From WHTI01 sp963826105 (lineage in GTDB: Bacteria; Actinomycetota; CADDZG01; WHSQ01), in contig CAWGWA010000006.1 in NCBI GenBank assembly GCA_963826105.1, forward strand, positions 186,001 through 250,000: a DNA stretch of 64,000 bases. The letters run 5' to 3'. Shown here piece by piece: positions 42,367 to 52,062 of this stretch. Within the stretch, counting starts at the first letter, position 1, and each line of letters starts with the position of its first letter. The position numbers and the translations under genes were made by a program. The notes under the pieces are model-generated. The model ran no database searches. It was not told the origin of the DNA and saw only the letters and a list, made by a program, of their open reading frames with translations.

Positions 42367-43756
42367 AAGGACGACCGCGATAGCGACCGCCCTCCTGATG
42401 ATGGCGTCCGCTGCCGCTTGTGGGCAGAAGGACGGTGTCGCCGATCAGGCCGCCGGGCTACCCGCCGGAGCCGTGGTCGACCCCGAGACCGGTGCGATCA
42501 TCGACCCGGAAACGGGCGAGCTGATCGACCCGGAGACGGGCGAGGTCATCGACCCAGGGACCACCTCAGGCCCTACCGGCACTACAGATGGAGACGAGGT
42601 CGCTAACAACGACGAGGACCCGGCACCGGGTGATCCCGACGCTCCCTCTGGCGGAGACGCGACCGGCGTGACCGCCAGCACCATCAAGATCGGGATCCAC
42701 GCTCCGATCACGGGTGCGGCGCCGGTTCCCTCGCAGTCATTCCAGAAAGGCAAGGACCTCTACTGGAACTTCCTCAAGTCGCAGGACCTCTCGATCAACG
42801 GGCGCGATGTCGAGGTCGTGTTCCGTAACGACGAGTACAACCCGTCGCAGGCCGTCACCGCTTGTCGCGAGATGGTCGAGGACGAGAAGGTCTTCCTCCT
42901 CGTCGGCGTCGCCGGTACCGACCAGATCCAGGCGTGCGCAAAGTACGCTGCCTCGGTCGGCGTCCCCTACATCTCCGCCGGAGTTACCGAGATCGGTCTC
43001 GAGACCCTTCCCAACTACTTCGCCATCTGGCTGAGCTACGCGCAGCAGGGTCCTCTTCTCGCCGATCTCCTGACCGACCAGTTGGGAGCCGGCGGCGAGA
43101 AGAACGGCTTTGTGTGGTTCAACACGCCGACCTTCCGTGACGGCCACGACTCGTTCGTGAACGCCATGGGCGACAAGGGCGCGGATGTCGAGTACGACAA
43201 GCCGGTCGCCAAGACCGCCGGTGCCTCCGAGGCTCAGGCCATCGCCACCGAGCTCAACCAGCGAGGGATCCAGAACGTCCACATCCTCACCTCGCCGACC
43301 TTCTTCATCCAGCTCGCGCAGGCCGCAGTGAACCAGGGCTACCGTCCTCAGTGGGTCGGCTACGGCCTGACCAAGGGCCTCGACACGGTCGCCAACGTCG
43401 CCTGCCGCAACAGTCAGTCGATCAACAACGCCCGATTCCTCAGCCCCTTCCCGGCCTTCGTCGACTCCAACAAGTTCGATTCGAACTTCCGGGCGGCCGG
43501 CGGTACCGACGACATCATGTTCGGACTGTGGGGCATGTCGAAGGTGATCGGCGAGATGCTGAAGGCCCCAGGCAAAGACCTCAGCCGTGAGCGCTTCATC
43601 TACTACAACCAGCGCTCCAAGCCCTACAAGACCGGTGTCCTACCCGATGTCGCCTTCAATGGCGGACACATGGGTGGAACGTCGATGCATCTCCTGCGGG
43701 CAGACTGTGCCAACAACCGCTTTCTGACCGAAGCTTCATTCAAGAAGGACTTCTAG
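42353..43756 (+). CDS. livK: LivK-type ABC transporter substrate-binding lipoprotein
   Basis: A lipoprotein signal (RTTAIATALLMMASAAACGQ) is followed by a linker with three near-identical repeats, VDPETGAI / IDPETGEL / IDPETGEV, then an acidic Gly/Asp spacer. The periplasmic-binding-protein type 1 fold follows: IKIGIHAPITGAAPVPSQSF, VEVVFRNDEYNPSQAVTACR, VFLLVGVAGTDQIQACAKYA and VHILTSPTFFIQLAQAAVNQ. At 467 residues it is intact. It would capture amino acids, amides or similar small molecules outside the cell for the LivHMGF importer. The ligand cannot be read from sequence. Confidence 0.88.
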   Translation: MSLRRRTTAIATALLMMASAAACGQKDGVADQAAGLPAGAVVDPETGAIIDPETGELIDPETGEVIDPGTTSGPTGTTDGDEVANNDEDPAPGDPDAPSGGDATGVTASTIKIGIHAPITGAAPVPSQSFQKGKDLYWNFLKSQDLSINGRDVEVVFRNDEYNPSQAVTACREMVEDEKVFLLVGVAGTDQIQACAKYAASVGVPYISAGVTEIGLETLPNYFAIWLSYAQQGPLLADLLTDQLGAGGEKNGFVWFNTPTFRDGHDSFVNAMGDKGADVEYDKPVAKTAGASEAQAIATELNQRGIQNVHILTSPTFFIQLAQAAVNQGYRPQWVGYGLTKGLDTVANVACRNSQSINNARFLSPFPAFVDSNKFDSNFRAAGGTDDIMFGLWGMSKVIGEMLKAPGKDLSRERFIYYNQRSKPYKTGVLPDVAFNGGHMGGTSMHLLRADCANNRFLTEASFKKDF

Positions 43757-43760
43757 GAAC

Positions 43761-44759
43761 ATGCGGACGCCGGTTGTTGCCCTGGTCCTCGCTGTTCTGA
43801 TCGGCCTCGGCCTCTTCTTCGGGGCGAACGTCGTGAACGGCCCCAATCCGTTCATCACCCTCGGAGTCATGAACGGCTTCGTCTACGGGCTCGTCGCCCT
43901 GGGTCTCGTCCTCGTCTACAAGGGGACCAGGGTGTTCAACTTCGCCCAGGGCGAGTTCGGAACCCTCGGTGCCTACTTCCTGTTCTTCTTCCTGACCAAG
44001 GGACTCCCCTACTGGCTCGGTATCGTGCTCGCCATCGTGGGAACGCTCGTGATCGGACTCGGGCTCGAGCGAGTGATCATCCGGCCCTTGATCGAGGCTC
44101 CGAGGATCAACGTGCTCGTAGCCACCATCGCCATCGCCCTCGCATTGATCGGGCTCGAGATCCTGATCGCACGGATCGAGCCGCGCTCACTGGATTCGAT
44201 CCTCCCGGCGCTCAACGCGGCCGGCGACCCTGCCGGCATCAAGCTGTTCGGCCTCGTCATCGAGCCGCAGCGGCTGATCGCCCTGGGCGTCTTCGGTGGG
44301 CTCGGCGGTCTGCTCGCATGGTTCTTCTCTCGCACCGATCTCGGCCTCGCGGTCCTAGCGACGTCGCAGGACTCGTTCGCTACCAAGGTCGTCGGCATCG
44401 GGGTCCCGAGGATGTCCCGCTTCATCTGGGGACTCTCCGCGGCGCTCGGAGCGATCGCCGGGATCCTCTACATCCCATTGACTGGGACGCTCACGCCCGC
44501 GGTCATGACCGTTAACATCCTGATCCCCGCGTTCACTGCGGCGGTTATCGGGGGCATGACCAGTCTGCCGGGTGCGTTCATCGGCGGGATCATCATCGGC
44601 GTCGTGCAGTCGGTTGGTGGTTGGGCCGGCGGTCACTTCACGCTCGGCGACCAGACCTGGAACCTCATCATCCCCGGCGTCGAGCAGGCGATGATCTTCG
44701 TGGTCCTACTCCTGGTCCTGCTCGCACGGCCCCAGGGTCTCCTTGGTAAGGAGGCCTGA
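43761..44759 (+). CDS. livH: LivH-type branched-chain amino acid ABC transporter permease
   Basis: This 332-residue membrane protein carries the family's opening helices (VALVLAVLIGLGLFFGANVV; LGVMNGFVYGLVALGLVLVY) and the motif KGTRVFNFAQGEFGTLGAYF, highly typical of LivH. The cytoplasmic coupling region is LAVLATSQDSFATKVVGIGV. Further helices complete the bundle (AAVIGGMTSLPGAFIGGIII; MIFVVLLLVLLARPQGLLGK). It starts 4 bases after livK and ends 1 base before livM, so the operon is tight. The frame is intact. Confidence 0.92.
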   Translation: MRTPVVALVLAVLIGLGLFFGANVVNGPNPFITLGVMNGFVYGLVALGLVLVYKGTRVFNFAQGEFGTLGAYFLFFFLTKGLPYWLGIVLAIVGTLVIGLGLERVIIRPLIEAPRINVLVATIAIALALIGLEILIARIEPRSLDSILPALNAAGDPAGIKLFGLVIEPQRLIALGVFGGLGGLLAWFFSRTDLGLAVLATSQDSFATKVVGIGVPRMSRFIWGLSAALGAIAGILYIPLTGTLTPAVMTVNILIPAFTAAVIGGMTSLPGAFIGGIIIGVVQSVGGWAGGHFTLGDQTWNLIIPGVEQAMIFVVLLLVLLARPQGLLGKEA

Positions 44760-44760
44760 G

Positions 44761-45969
44761 ATGACCGCCACCGACATCGCTCCCCCCGTCGACGAACCCA
44801 CCGACGAGCCCACTGAGGTCATCCCCGAGGTCAAGGAACCGAGTCGGTGGAGGCCGAGTACCCGCGGCTGGGCGGTGCGGATCGCCGTCATAGTTGCTCT
44901 CATTCTCGTTGTTTCCCTGCGTCTCACCACCCTCGAGGGTCTGTGGGCCGATCACATCTCGCAGGCCGTCATCTTCGCCATCATCGGACTGTCGCTGAAT
45001 GTCATCCTCGGCTACACCGGTCAGGTCTCACTCGGACACCATGCATTCGTTGGCCTCGCGGCATTCGTCGCGGCGCACCACATCACCGAGAGGGCCGGGT
45101 GTCTGCCCGAGGAAGGATGCCAGTACGCCCCGATGGGCGGCTTCGCAGTGGCAGTCGGCCTGGCGATCCTCAGCGGCATCATCGCCTCCGGGTTACTCGG
45201 CATCGTGGCGCTCCGCATCAAGGGCCTCTACCTTGCGCTCATCACCCTGACGTACGGCTTCTTTGCGGTTAACTCGATCTTCGAGATCCCGAGCCTTACC
45301 CGCGGCGGGGCCGGCATGCCCGCACCCCGACCCAAGTTGCTCGTCACCGACCACCGCTTCATGGTCTTCTGCCTCGCGGCTCTGGCCGTCTGCCTGTTCA
45401 TCGACTGGCGGTTCCTCGCCTCTCGCATCGGACGGGCCGTTTTGGCGATCAAGAACTCGGAGGCAGTCGCCGCTTCGTACGCGGTGAACGTGACTGCCTA
45501 CAAATTGATGGCGTTCATGCTCTCGGGCGCCTTCGCAGGACTCGCGGGTGCACTGTTCGCCTATCGCCGCCAGATCGTGGTGTCTAACGACTTCCGTTTC
45601 GAGAGCGCTCTGCTGTGGGTGCTCATGATCGTGGTCGGCGGGCTCGGGAAGCGCACCGGGGTGGTGATTGGCTCGATGTTCTTCGCCCTGTTCCCTTACC
45701 TCATCGATCTGGTCACGCCGCTGAGCGACTTCCTCGAGAACCTCGGCCGTGACCCCGAGGAGTTCACCCTCGTCATCGGACCGGCACTCGCGCTCCTCAC
45801 GATGATCCAGTTCCCCGGAGGCATCGCCGAGCAGATCCGGCCGATCACCAACTGGCTCGCCGGCAACCGTTTCACGATGCATCCGGACGGCGGCGGCTCG
45901 CACCACAAGCCGAGCCTGCTGGCTAAGTTGCGTAACCGGAACGCCGCTACGGCCGAGGAGAGTTCCTGA
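44761..45969 (+). CDS. livM: LivM-type branched-chain amino acid ABC transporter permease
   Basis: The second permease begins at ATG 44761, one base after the livH stop; a longer frame to 44743 is not needed. A Pro/Glu-rich cytoplasmic N-terminus (APPVDEPTDEPTEVIPEVKE) is followed by membrane helices and the LivM blocks LSLNVILGYTGQVSLGHHAF, ALRIKGLYLALITLTYGFFA and GRAVLAIKNSEAVAASYAVN. IVVGGLGKRTGVVIGSMFFA lies near the end. At 402 residues it is at the upper end of normal because of the tail (PDGGGSHHKPSLLAKLRNRN). Confidence 0.92.
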   Translation: MTATDIAPPVDEPTDEPTEVIPEVKEPSRWRPSTRGWAVRIAVIVALILVVSLRLTTLEGLWADHISQAVIFAIIGLSLNVILGYTGQVSLGHHAFVGLAAFVAAHHITERAGCLPEEGCQYAPMGGFAVAVGLAILSGIIASGLLGIVALRIKGLYLALITLTYGFFAVNSIFEIPSLTRGGAGMPAPRPKLLVTDHRFMVFCLAALAVCLFIDWRFLASRIGRAVLAIKNSEAVAASYAVNVTAYKLMAFMLSGAFAGLAGALFAYRRQIVVSNDFRFESALLWVLMIVVGGLGKRTGVVIGSMFFALFPYLIDLVTPLSDFLENLGRDPEEFTLVIGPALALLTMIQFPGGIAEQIRPITNWLAGNRFTMHPDGGGSHHKPSLLAKLRNRNAATAEESS

Positions 45970-46772
45970 TGGCCGTCCTCGAAGTAAGAGACATGAGCAT
46001 CCGCTTCGGTGGTCTTCAGGCACTCGAGAACGTCTCGATCGATGTCCCCGAGTGGGAGATCGTCGGACTGATCGGCCCCAACGGTGCCGGCAAGACCACC
46101 CTGTTCAACTGCATCATGGGCCTCTACTCCCCCAACTCGGGCAAGGTCAGCTACCGAGACCGTGACATCTCACTCCTCCCGACGCACCGGAAGGTCGCGC
46201 TGGGGATCGGGCGGACCTTCCAAAACATCGGACTCGTCAAGGAGCTCACCGTCCTCGAGAACTACCTCCTCGCGCAGCACGCGCGCATCGGGTACGGACC
46301 GTTCTCCGGGATGTTCGGGATGCCCAACACTTGGTTCGCCGAGAAGAGAGCACGCGCCAGCGCCATGGAGGTCCTCGACTTCCTCGGGCTCGCCCATCTC
46401 GCGCACAGTCGCCTCGGTGGACTCCCCTACGGGACCCTGAAGCTGATCGAGATCGGGTCTGTGCTTGCTACCGACCCCGATGTGATCCTCCTCGACGAGC
46501 CGTCCTCCGGGATGGGCCCCGATGAGGCGCACTCGTTCGGTGAACAACTGCTGAAGCTCCGCAAGACGCTCAACCTCACGGTTCTGATGATCGAGCACCA
46601 CGTCCCGCTCGTGACGTCCGTTTGCGACTACGTCTACTGCTTGAACTTCGGTCAGATCCTCACTCACGGAAAGCCGGCAGAGGTCGCCTCGCACCCCGAG
46701 GTCGTCGCCGCTTACCTCGGTGGAGAGGTCGAGGGCTTAGATCAGAAGGAGACCGAAGATGCGACTTCTTGA
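45969..46772 (+). CDS. livG: LivG-type ABC transporter ATP-binding protein
   Basis: The start overlaps the livM stop by one base (TGATGG). Walker A is GLIGPNGAGKTTLFNCIMGL, the Q-loop region is GIGRTFQNIGLVKELTVLEN, and Walker B is PDVILLDEPSSGMGPDEAHS with the switch His in VLMIEHHVPLVTSV. The ABC signature is degenerate: GGLPYGTLKLIEIGSVLA replaces the usual LSYGQQRLLEIARAL, so the signature Gln pair is lost. This could make the site asymmetric in the LivG-LivF heterodimer. The protein is 267 residues, of normal length. Confidence 0.9.
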   Translation: MAVLEVRDMSIRFGGLQALENVSIDVPEWEIVGLIGPNGAGKTTLFNCIMGLYSPNSGKVSYRDRDISLLPTHRKVALGIGRTFQNIGLVKELTVLENYLLAQHARIGYGPFSGMFGMPNTWFAEKRARASAMEVLDFLGLAHLAHSRLGGLPYGTLKLIEIGSVLATDPDVILLDEPSSGMGPDEAHSFGEQLLKLRKTLNLTVLMIEHHVPLVTSVCDYVYCLNFGQILTHGKPAEVASHPEVVAAYLGGEVEGLDQKETEDATS

Positions 46773-47475
46773 GGTCGAGGGACTTACCGCCGGCTACGGA
46801 TCCCTTCCCGTCCTCTCGGGACTGAACTTCGGCATCGAAGAGGGCGAGACCGCCGTTCTGCTCGGACTGAACGGCGCGGGCAAGACCACCACGGTCCTAT
46901 CCCTTGCCGGGCTCATCAAGCCGTGGGCCGGTCGCATCACCTTCGACGGTACCGACGTCACCGGATGGGACCCGCGCAAGTTGGTTGCCAAGGGTCTGGT
47001 GCTCGTTCCCGAGGGCCGTCATGTCTTCCCCGAGTTCACCGTTGCTCAGAACCTCCGGATGGGGGCGTGGCCGCACCGCAAGGACCGCGCCCGCACCAAG
47101 GAGATCTCCGACACTGCAGTCGAGTACTTCCCTCGTTTGAAGGAGCGCTGGTCGCAGGCCGCCGGCACGCTATCCGGTGGTGAGCAGCAGATGCTTGCGA
47201 TCGCCCGCGGGCTGATGGCTCGTCCGCGCATCCTCCTGATCGACGAGGCGTCCCTCGGACTCTCTCCCAAGCTCATCAAGACCGTCTTCGAGGTCGTCAA
47301 ACAGATCAACAGTGACGGGACCACGGTCTTGATGGTCGAGCAGAACGCCGGCTCCATCGGCATCGCCGACCGTGCGCTGGTCATGGAGAAGGGGACCCTG
47401 GTCTACGAGGGCTCCGGCGGCGACATCCTCGACCACTCCGAGATCCGCGAGGCCTACCTCGGAGCACCCGCTTAA
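46759..47475 (+). CDS. livF: LivF-type ABC transporter ATP-binding protein
   Basis: This 238-residue ATPase has Walker A LLGLNGAGKTTTVLSLAGLI, an intact signature TLSGGEQQMLAIARGLMARP and Walker B ILLIDEASLGLSPKLIKTVF. Asp is followed by Glu-Ala-Ser rather than Glu-Pro-Ser, a common LivF form. VLMVEQNAGSIGIADRALVM supplies the switch region, where Gln replaces His as usual in LivF. It overlaps livG by 14 bases and ends the transporter operon. Confidence 0.92.
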   Translation: MRLLEVEGLTAGYGSLPVLSGLNFGIEEGETAVLLGLNGAGKTTTVLSLAGLIKPWAGRITFDGTDVTGWDPRKLVAKGLVLVPEGRHVFPEFTVAQNLRMGAWPHRKDRARTKEISDTAVEYFPRLKERWSQAAGTLSGGEQQMLAIARGLMARPRILLIDEASLGLSPKLIKTVFEVVKQINSDGTTVLMVEQNAGSIGIADRALVMEKGTLVYEGSGGDILDHSEIREAYLGAPA

Positions 47476-47483
47476 CCCCCTTC

Positions 47484-47591
47484 TTGTGGCTCCTCGCGCA
47501 ACTACGCCCTCGAGCCCTGTTGATCCCGATCGTGGCCCTGGGCCTCGTAGCCCTCTGGACCCTCGCCAGCGTGATCCTCAGCGCCCCCTAG
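47484..47591 (+). CDS. possible small hydrophobic protein
   Basis: A 35-codon frame from TTG 47484 reads LWLLAQLRPRALLIPIVALG and LVALWTLASVILSAP before a TAG. This is one clean membrane helix with a short basic N-terminus. It starts 9 bases after livF and could be translated with it, but there is no ribosome-binding site and no family to compare with. It may be chance. Confidence 0.3.
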   Translation: MWLLAQLRPRALLIPIVALGLVALWTLASVILSAP

Positions 47592-47610
47592 AGCACTCCG
47601 TGCTGACAAC

Positions 47611-47651
47611 TTTTCCATACCAGTCGTCCTATAGCCGACTCACGTGGAAAA
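47611..47651. repeat. dispersed palindromic element, copy 3
   Basis: TTTTCCA ... AGTCG-N9-CGACT ... TGGAAAA. The core, including the loop, is nearly the same as copy 1. It lies at the convergent junction of the liv operon and the endonuclease gene and overlaps the latter's stop codon (47640-47642). Confidence 0.7.
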
Positions 47652-48233
47652 CTTCTCCCCACGAAGCCTCTCGTGGATGGCTGCCAGCTTTCGTGGGTGC
47701 CAAGCTCCTATCTCATTCATGAAGCGGGGGTGCGATCGTGCTCTGACAAAGAAGCGCCAGTAGTCAGGATCGGTTCTCACGCTAGGGATGTGCAATCGTC
47801 CGCAGTCGATGTCGAGTCCCTCGAGATAATCTCTTAGCACCCTCAGATCGTGGCGATCCTTCTGCGAGAACTGGAAATACAGCCGGGCTGACGCGGATCT
47901 TGGCATGCCGCCATCGGCATCGAAGTAGCCCCTACAGAAGGCTGCTATCTCTCCCCTCAGTTGGAACACCGTAGGGGTTGATCGCCAACTCGTCTCAAGC
48001 ACGAATATCCCTCTAGTTCCCTCCTCGTACATCCAGGACCGATGGCCCAGGGCTGTGAGTGCCTGGCTGAGGATCGTGAGCCACTCGGTCCCCTTCTGAT
48101 GGAAGCGGGTCGTTCTGTGCAAAGAGGAGACTGAGGCATCGCGGGTTGCACCATTCAAATAGGCCTCGAGAACCACCCGTGAGCTTGCCTGCACTTCCGC
48201 AAGGAGAAGCTTGAGCAGAGGGGCCATATCCAT
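47640..48233 (-). CDS. LAGLIDADG-type homing endonuclease-like protein
   Basis: The second half carries a clear LAGLIDADG helix, GEIAAFCRGYFDADGGMPRS, with the acidic metal ligand. It is followed by the usual strand and helix pattern (ARLYFQFSQKDRHDLRVLRD; YLEGLDIDCGRLHIPSVRTD; YWRFFVRARSHPRFMNEIGA). The first half may hold a degenerate copy (LEAYLNGATRDASVSSLHRT). The length of 198 residues suits a two-motif monomer or a decayed one. The start is ATG 48233 or TTG 48239, with weak ribosome signals. It lies about 165 bases downstream of the 16S gene, on the same strand and beyond its terminator, so it is outside the group I intron at 48450-48761. Whether it cuts the intron's insertion site is unknown. 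Confidence 0.75.
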   Translation of the reverse strand: MDMAPLLKLLLAEVQASSRVVLEAYLNGATRDASVSSLHRTTRFHQKGTEWLTILSQALTALGHRSWMYEEGTRGIFVLETSWRSTPTVFQLRGEIAAFCRGYFDADGGMPRSASARLYFQFSQKDRHDLRVLRDYLEGLDIDCGRLHIPSVRTDPDYWRFFVRARSHPRFMNEIGAWHPRKLAAIHERLRGEKFST

Positions 48234-48281
48234 AGACAAGAACCCTAGAGAGAGGGTGTGACACGAGACGGGACAGCAAGA

Positions 48282-48299
48282 AGGCCCCCGAAGGGGCCT
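48282..48299 (-). terminator. intrinsic terminator of the 16S rRNA transcript
   Basis: On the minus strand AGGCCCC-TTCG-GGGGCCT, a stem capped by a stable UUCG-type tetraloop, is followed by TCTTGCT. It ends the 16S unit about 105 bases after the mature 3' end, before any other rRNA gene. Confidence 0.8.
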
Positions 48300-48307
48300 C
48301 CAAAACA

Positions 48308-48339
48308 GCTCGTTCCTTCAGAGCTGAACAGTGTGCCTG
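48308..48339 (-). ncRNA. 3' strand of the pre-16S processing stem
   Basis: In RNA sense CAGGCACACUGUUCAG (48339-48324) pairs without a mismatch, allowing one G-U, to the leader at 50414-50429. The pairing extends further with few mismatches. Such stems bracket 16S and are cut by RNase III. Confidence 0.75.
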
Positions 48340-48399
48340 TCGTGCCGTCGCCGGCATGTGTAATCAGTGGCTTCAACTAAAGAAGCACTATTAGTTGCT

Positions 48400-50245
<1,846 letters not shown>

Positions 50246-50413
50246 AAGTTGATGCTTGGCAAACGAACGATGACCGATCACCGAAGTGACCTTCCATACG
50301 TTTGTTGCCGGATTTATTTCAGTTTGTACTTTCGCTGGACCTCACCAAAGGTGATGTATCCAACGAGGGTCCACTGATTCCAATCTGCTCTCCCAAAGGG
50401 AGACCTAGATTGG

Positions 50414-50446
50414 CAGGCACACTATTCAGTTCTCAAGGAGCGAACT
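50414..50446 (-). ncRNA. 5' strand of the pre-16S processing stem (rRNA leader)
   Basis: In RNA sense CUGAAUAGUGUGCCUG (50429-50414) pairs with the trailer at 48324-48339. The preceding CUCCUUGAGAA resembles the leader element seen before 16S in other actinobacteria. Confidence 0.75.
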
Positions 50447-50453
50447 GCCGCCG

Positions 50454-50488
50454 GACAAACAAAAACGCCGGGCCTCAGAGCACCGGCG
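50454..50488 (-). terminator. terminator-like hairpin in the 16S leader
   Basis: In RNA sense CGCCGG-loop-CCGGCG is followed by UUUUUGUUUG. It would end transcripts coming from tyrS, or attenuate 16S transcription from promoters further upstream unless antitermination occurs. Confidence 0.6.
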
Positions 50489-50598
50489 AGCAACCAAGCT
50501 ACCTGGGTCTTACAAGGCTCAGGTGCCCTCTAGGCCGCTCCCGTTTCTCTCAGGTGGACGAGTGAGTCTGCCAACGTTCTGCCCCGCAGGGCTCACGT

Positions 50599-50628
50599 AC
50601 TGTACCAGCCCCTGCGATAGGCGGTCAA
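50599..50628 (-). promoter_or_regulatory. candidate 16S rRNA promoter
   Basis: On the minus strand TTGACC (50628-50623) and TACAGT (50604-50599) are 18 bases apart, about 355 bases upstream of mature 16S. The 520-base gap 50246-50765 otherwise holds the leader, the hairpin above and the trailing end of tyrS. Other weaker promoter-like pairs exist in it, so several starts are possible. Confidence 0.45.
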
Positions 50629-50765
50629 ACATCCCCAAGGTCGCGAATTACTCCGTACGACCTGGGAAAACACAACTTCGCTATTCTACCCGCCACGCCC
50701 CTAAAAGGGCAGGTCAGGGCGGGTGCCGGTCCGTTCCCACGTGCGGCGCTCCATCAAGGGTTCGG

Positions 50766-51974
50766 TCAGTCCTCCAGGCGAACGAATTGGCGCTTCCCTA
50801 CCTGGAGCACCGCGCCCTGGAGATCGGCGAGAGAGATCTGTTCGTTGGCCACCGTTTCGCCGTTGACCTTGACGCCCTTCTGGGAGATCAGGCGGCGCGC
50901 GTCCGAGCCCGACTTCGCCAACCCAAGTTCGGCCATCACTCTTGGGAGGTAGACACTCAAGCCGTCGACGGCGTCATGCGGGATCGGAGCGACCGGGATC
51001 TTCTCGGGCTGAGCTTGCTCTTTGAACTGACGATCGAACTGGGTCTCTGAATCGGCGGCCGCCTCATCGCCGTGGTACAGGGACACGACGCCACGAGCGA
51101 TCGTTCGCTTCGCTTGCCCGGCCCCCGGGCCGCCCACGGCCGCAGCCTTCTCGAGGCCGTGGATCTGCTCATCGTCGAAATCGGTTCCGAGGCGTGCGTA
51201 CTGCCCGACGAGCTTGTCGGGGATGCTCATGATCTTCCCGAACATCTGTGCCGGCTCCTCGCGGATGGCGATGTAGTTGTTGAGGCTCTGCGACATCTTC
51301 TGCACGCCGTCGGTGCCGACGAGCAATGGCATCGTGAGGGCCACCTGTGGCTCCTGATCGAACCCACGCTGCAGATCACGCCCAACGAGCAGGTTGAAGA
51401 GTTGATCGGTTCCTCCGAGTTCGACATCAGCCTCGACGGCGACGGAGTCGTACGCCTGCATCAGCGGGTACATGAACTCGACGATCGAGATCGGCTGACG
51501 GTCGGCGTAGCGCTTCGAGAAGTCGTCTCGCTCGAGCATCTGGGCGACCGTGTACATCGAGGTCAGCTTGAGGAGCGCCGGCAGGTCCATGGGTTCGAGC
51601 CATTCCGAGTTGTAGCGGATCTCGAGGTTGTCCTCGCTCAGGATGTCGAGGAGTTGGGCAACGCATGCCTCCGCGTTGGCCAGGACCTGATCCTTGGTGA
51701 GTTGCGGGCGGGTCTGGGATTTGCCCGAGGGATCTCCGATGCGGGCGGTGAAGTCGCCCATGATCAGGACCGCGGTGTGTCCCTCGTCCTGGAACTGGCG
51801 CAGCTTCCGGAGGGGAACCGCCCATCCAAGCGTGATGTCCCTGGCGGTCGGATCCACCCCAAGCTTGACCCGAAGGGGCTTCCCCCGCTCGAGTTTCGCC
51901 TTGAGCTCATCCGCCGGGACCACGTGCTCGGCGTGTCTCGTGAGTCGTTCGACCTGCCCTTTGATGTCGGCCAT
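50766..51974 (-). CDS. tyrS: tyrosyl-tRNA synthetase
   Basis: The enzyme charges tRNA-Tyr. The Rossmann core (LRVKLGVDPTARDITLGWAV; AVLIMGDFTARIGDPSGKS), the KMSKS-type loop in variant form (GVQKMSQSLNNYIAI) and a C-terminal S4 RNA-binding domain (GLAKSGSDARRLISQKGVKV) are all present in an intact 402-residue frame. The tyrosine pocket block is LMQAYDSVAVEADVELGGTD. The class I HIGH motif is unusual: where most TyrRS have HLGH, this reads TLGW, so both catalytic His are absent. It lies upstream of the 16S promoter region, and its start is 88 bases from the divergent penicillin-binding protein gene. Confidence 0.93.
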   Translation of the reverse strand: MADIKGQVERLTRHAEHVVPADELKAKLERGKPLRVKLGVDPTARDITLGWAVPLRKLRQFQDEGHTAVLIMGDFTARIGDPSGKSQTRPQLTKDQVLANAEACVAQLLDILSEDNLEIRYNSEWLEPMDLPALLKLTSMYTVAQMLERDDFSKRYADRQPISIVEFMYPLMQAYDSVAVEADVELGGTDQLFNLLVGRDLQRGFDQEPQVALTMPLLVGTDGVQKMSQSLNNYIAIREEPAQMFGKIMSIPDKLVGQYARLGTDFDDEQIHGLEKAAAVGGPGAGQAKRTIARGVVSLYHGDEAAADSETQFDRQFKEQAQPEKIPVAPIPHDAVDGLSVYLPRVMAELGLAKSGSDARRLISQKGVKVNGETVANEQISLADLQGAVLQVGKRQFVRLED

Positions 51975-52062
51975 CTCGCCTGGATGCTACGGCATGGGCC
52001 CTATCGTCCCCGGCGCCAACGACTCCGGGCCTAGGCGGGCACCCCGGCTAAACTGAGGGGGC

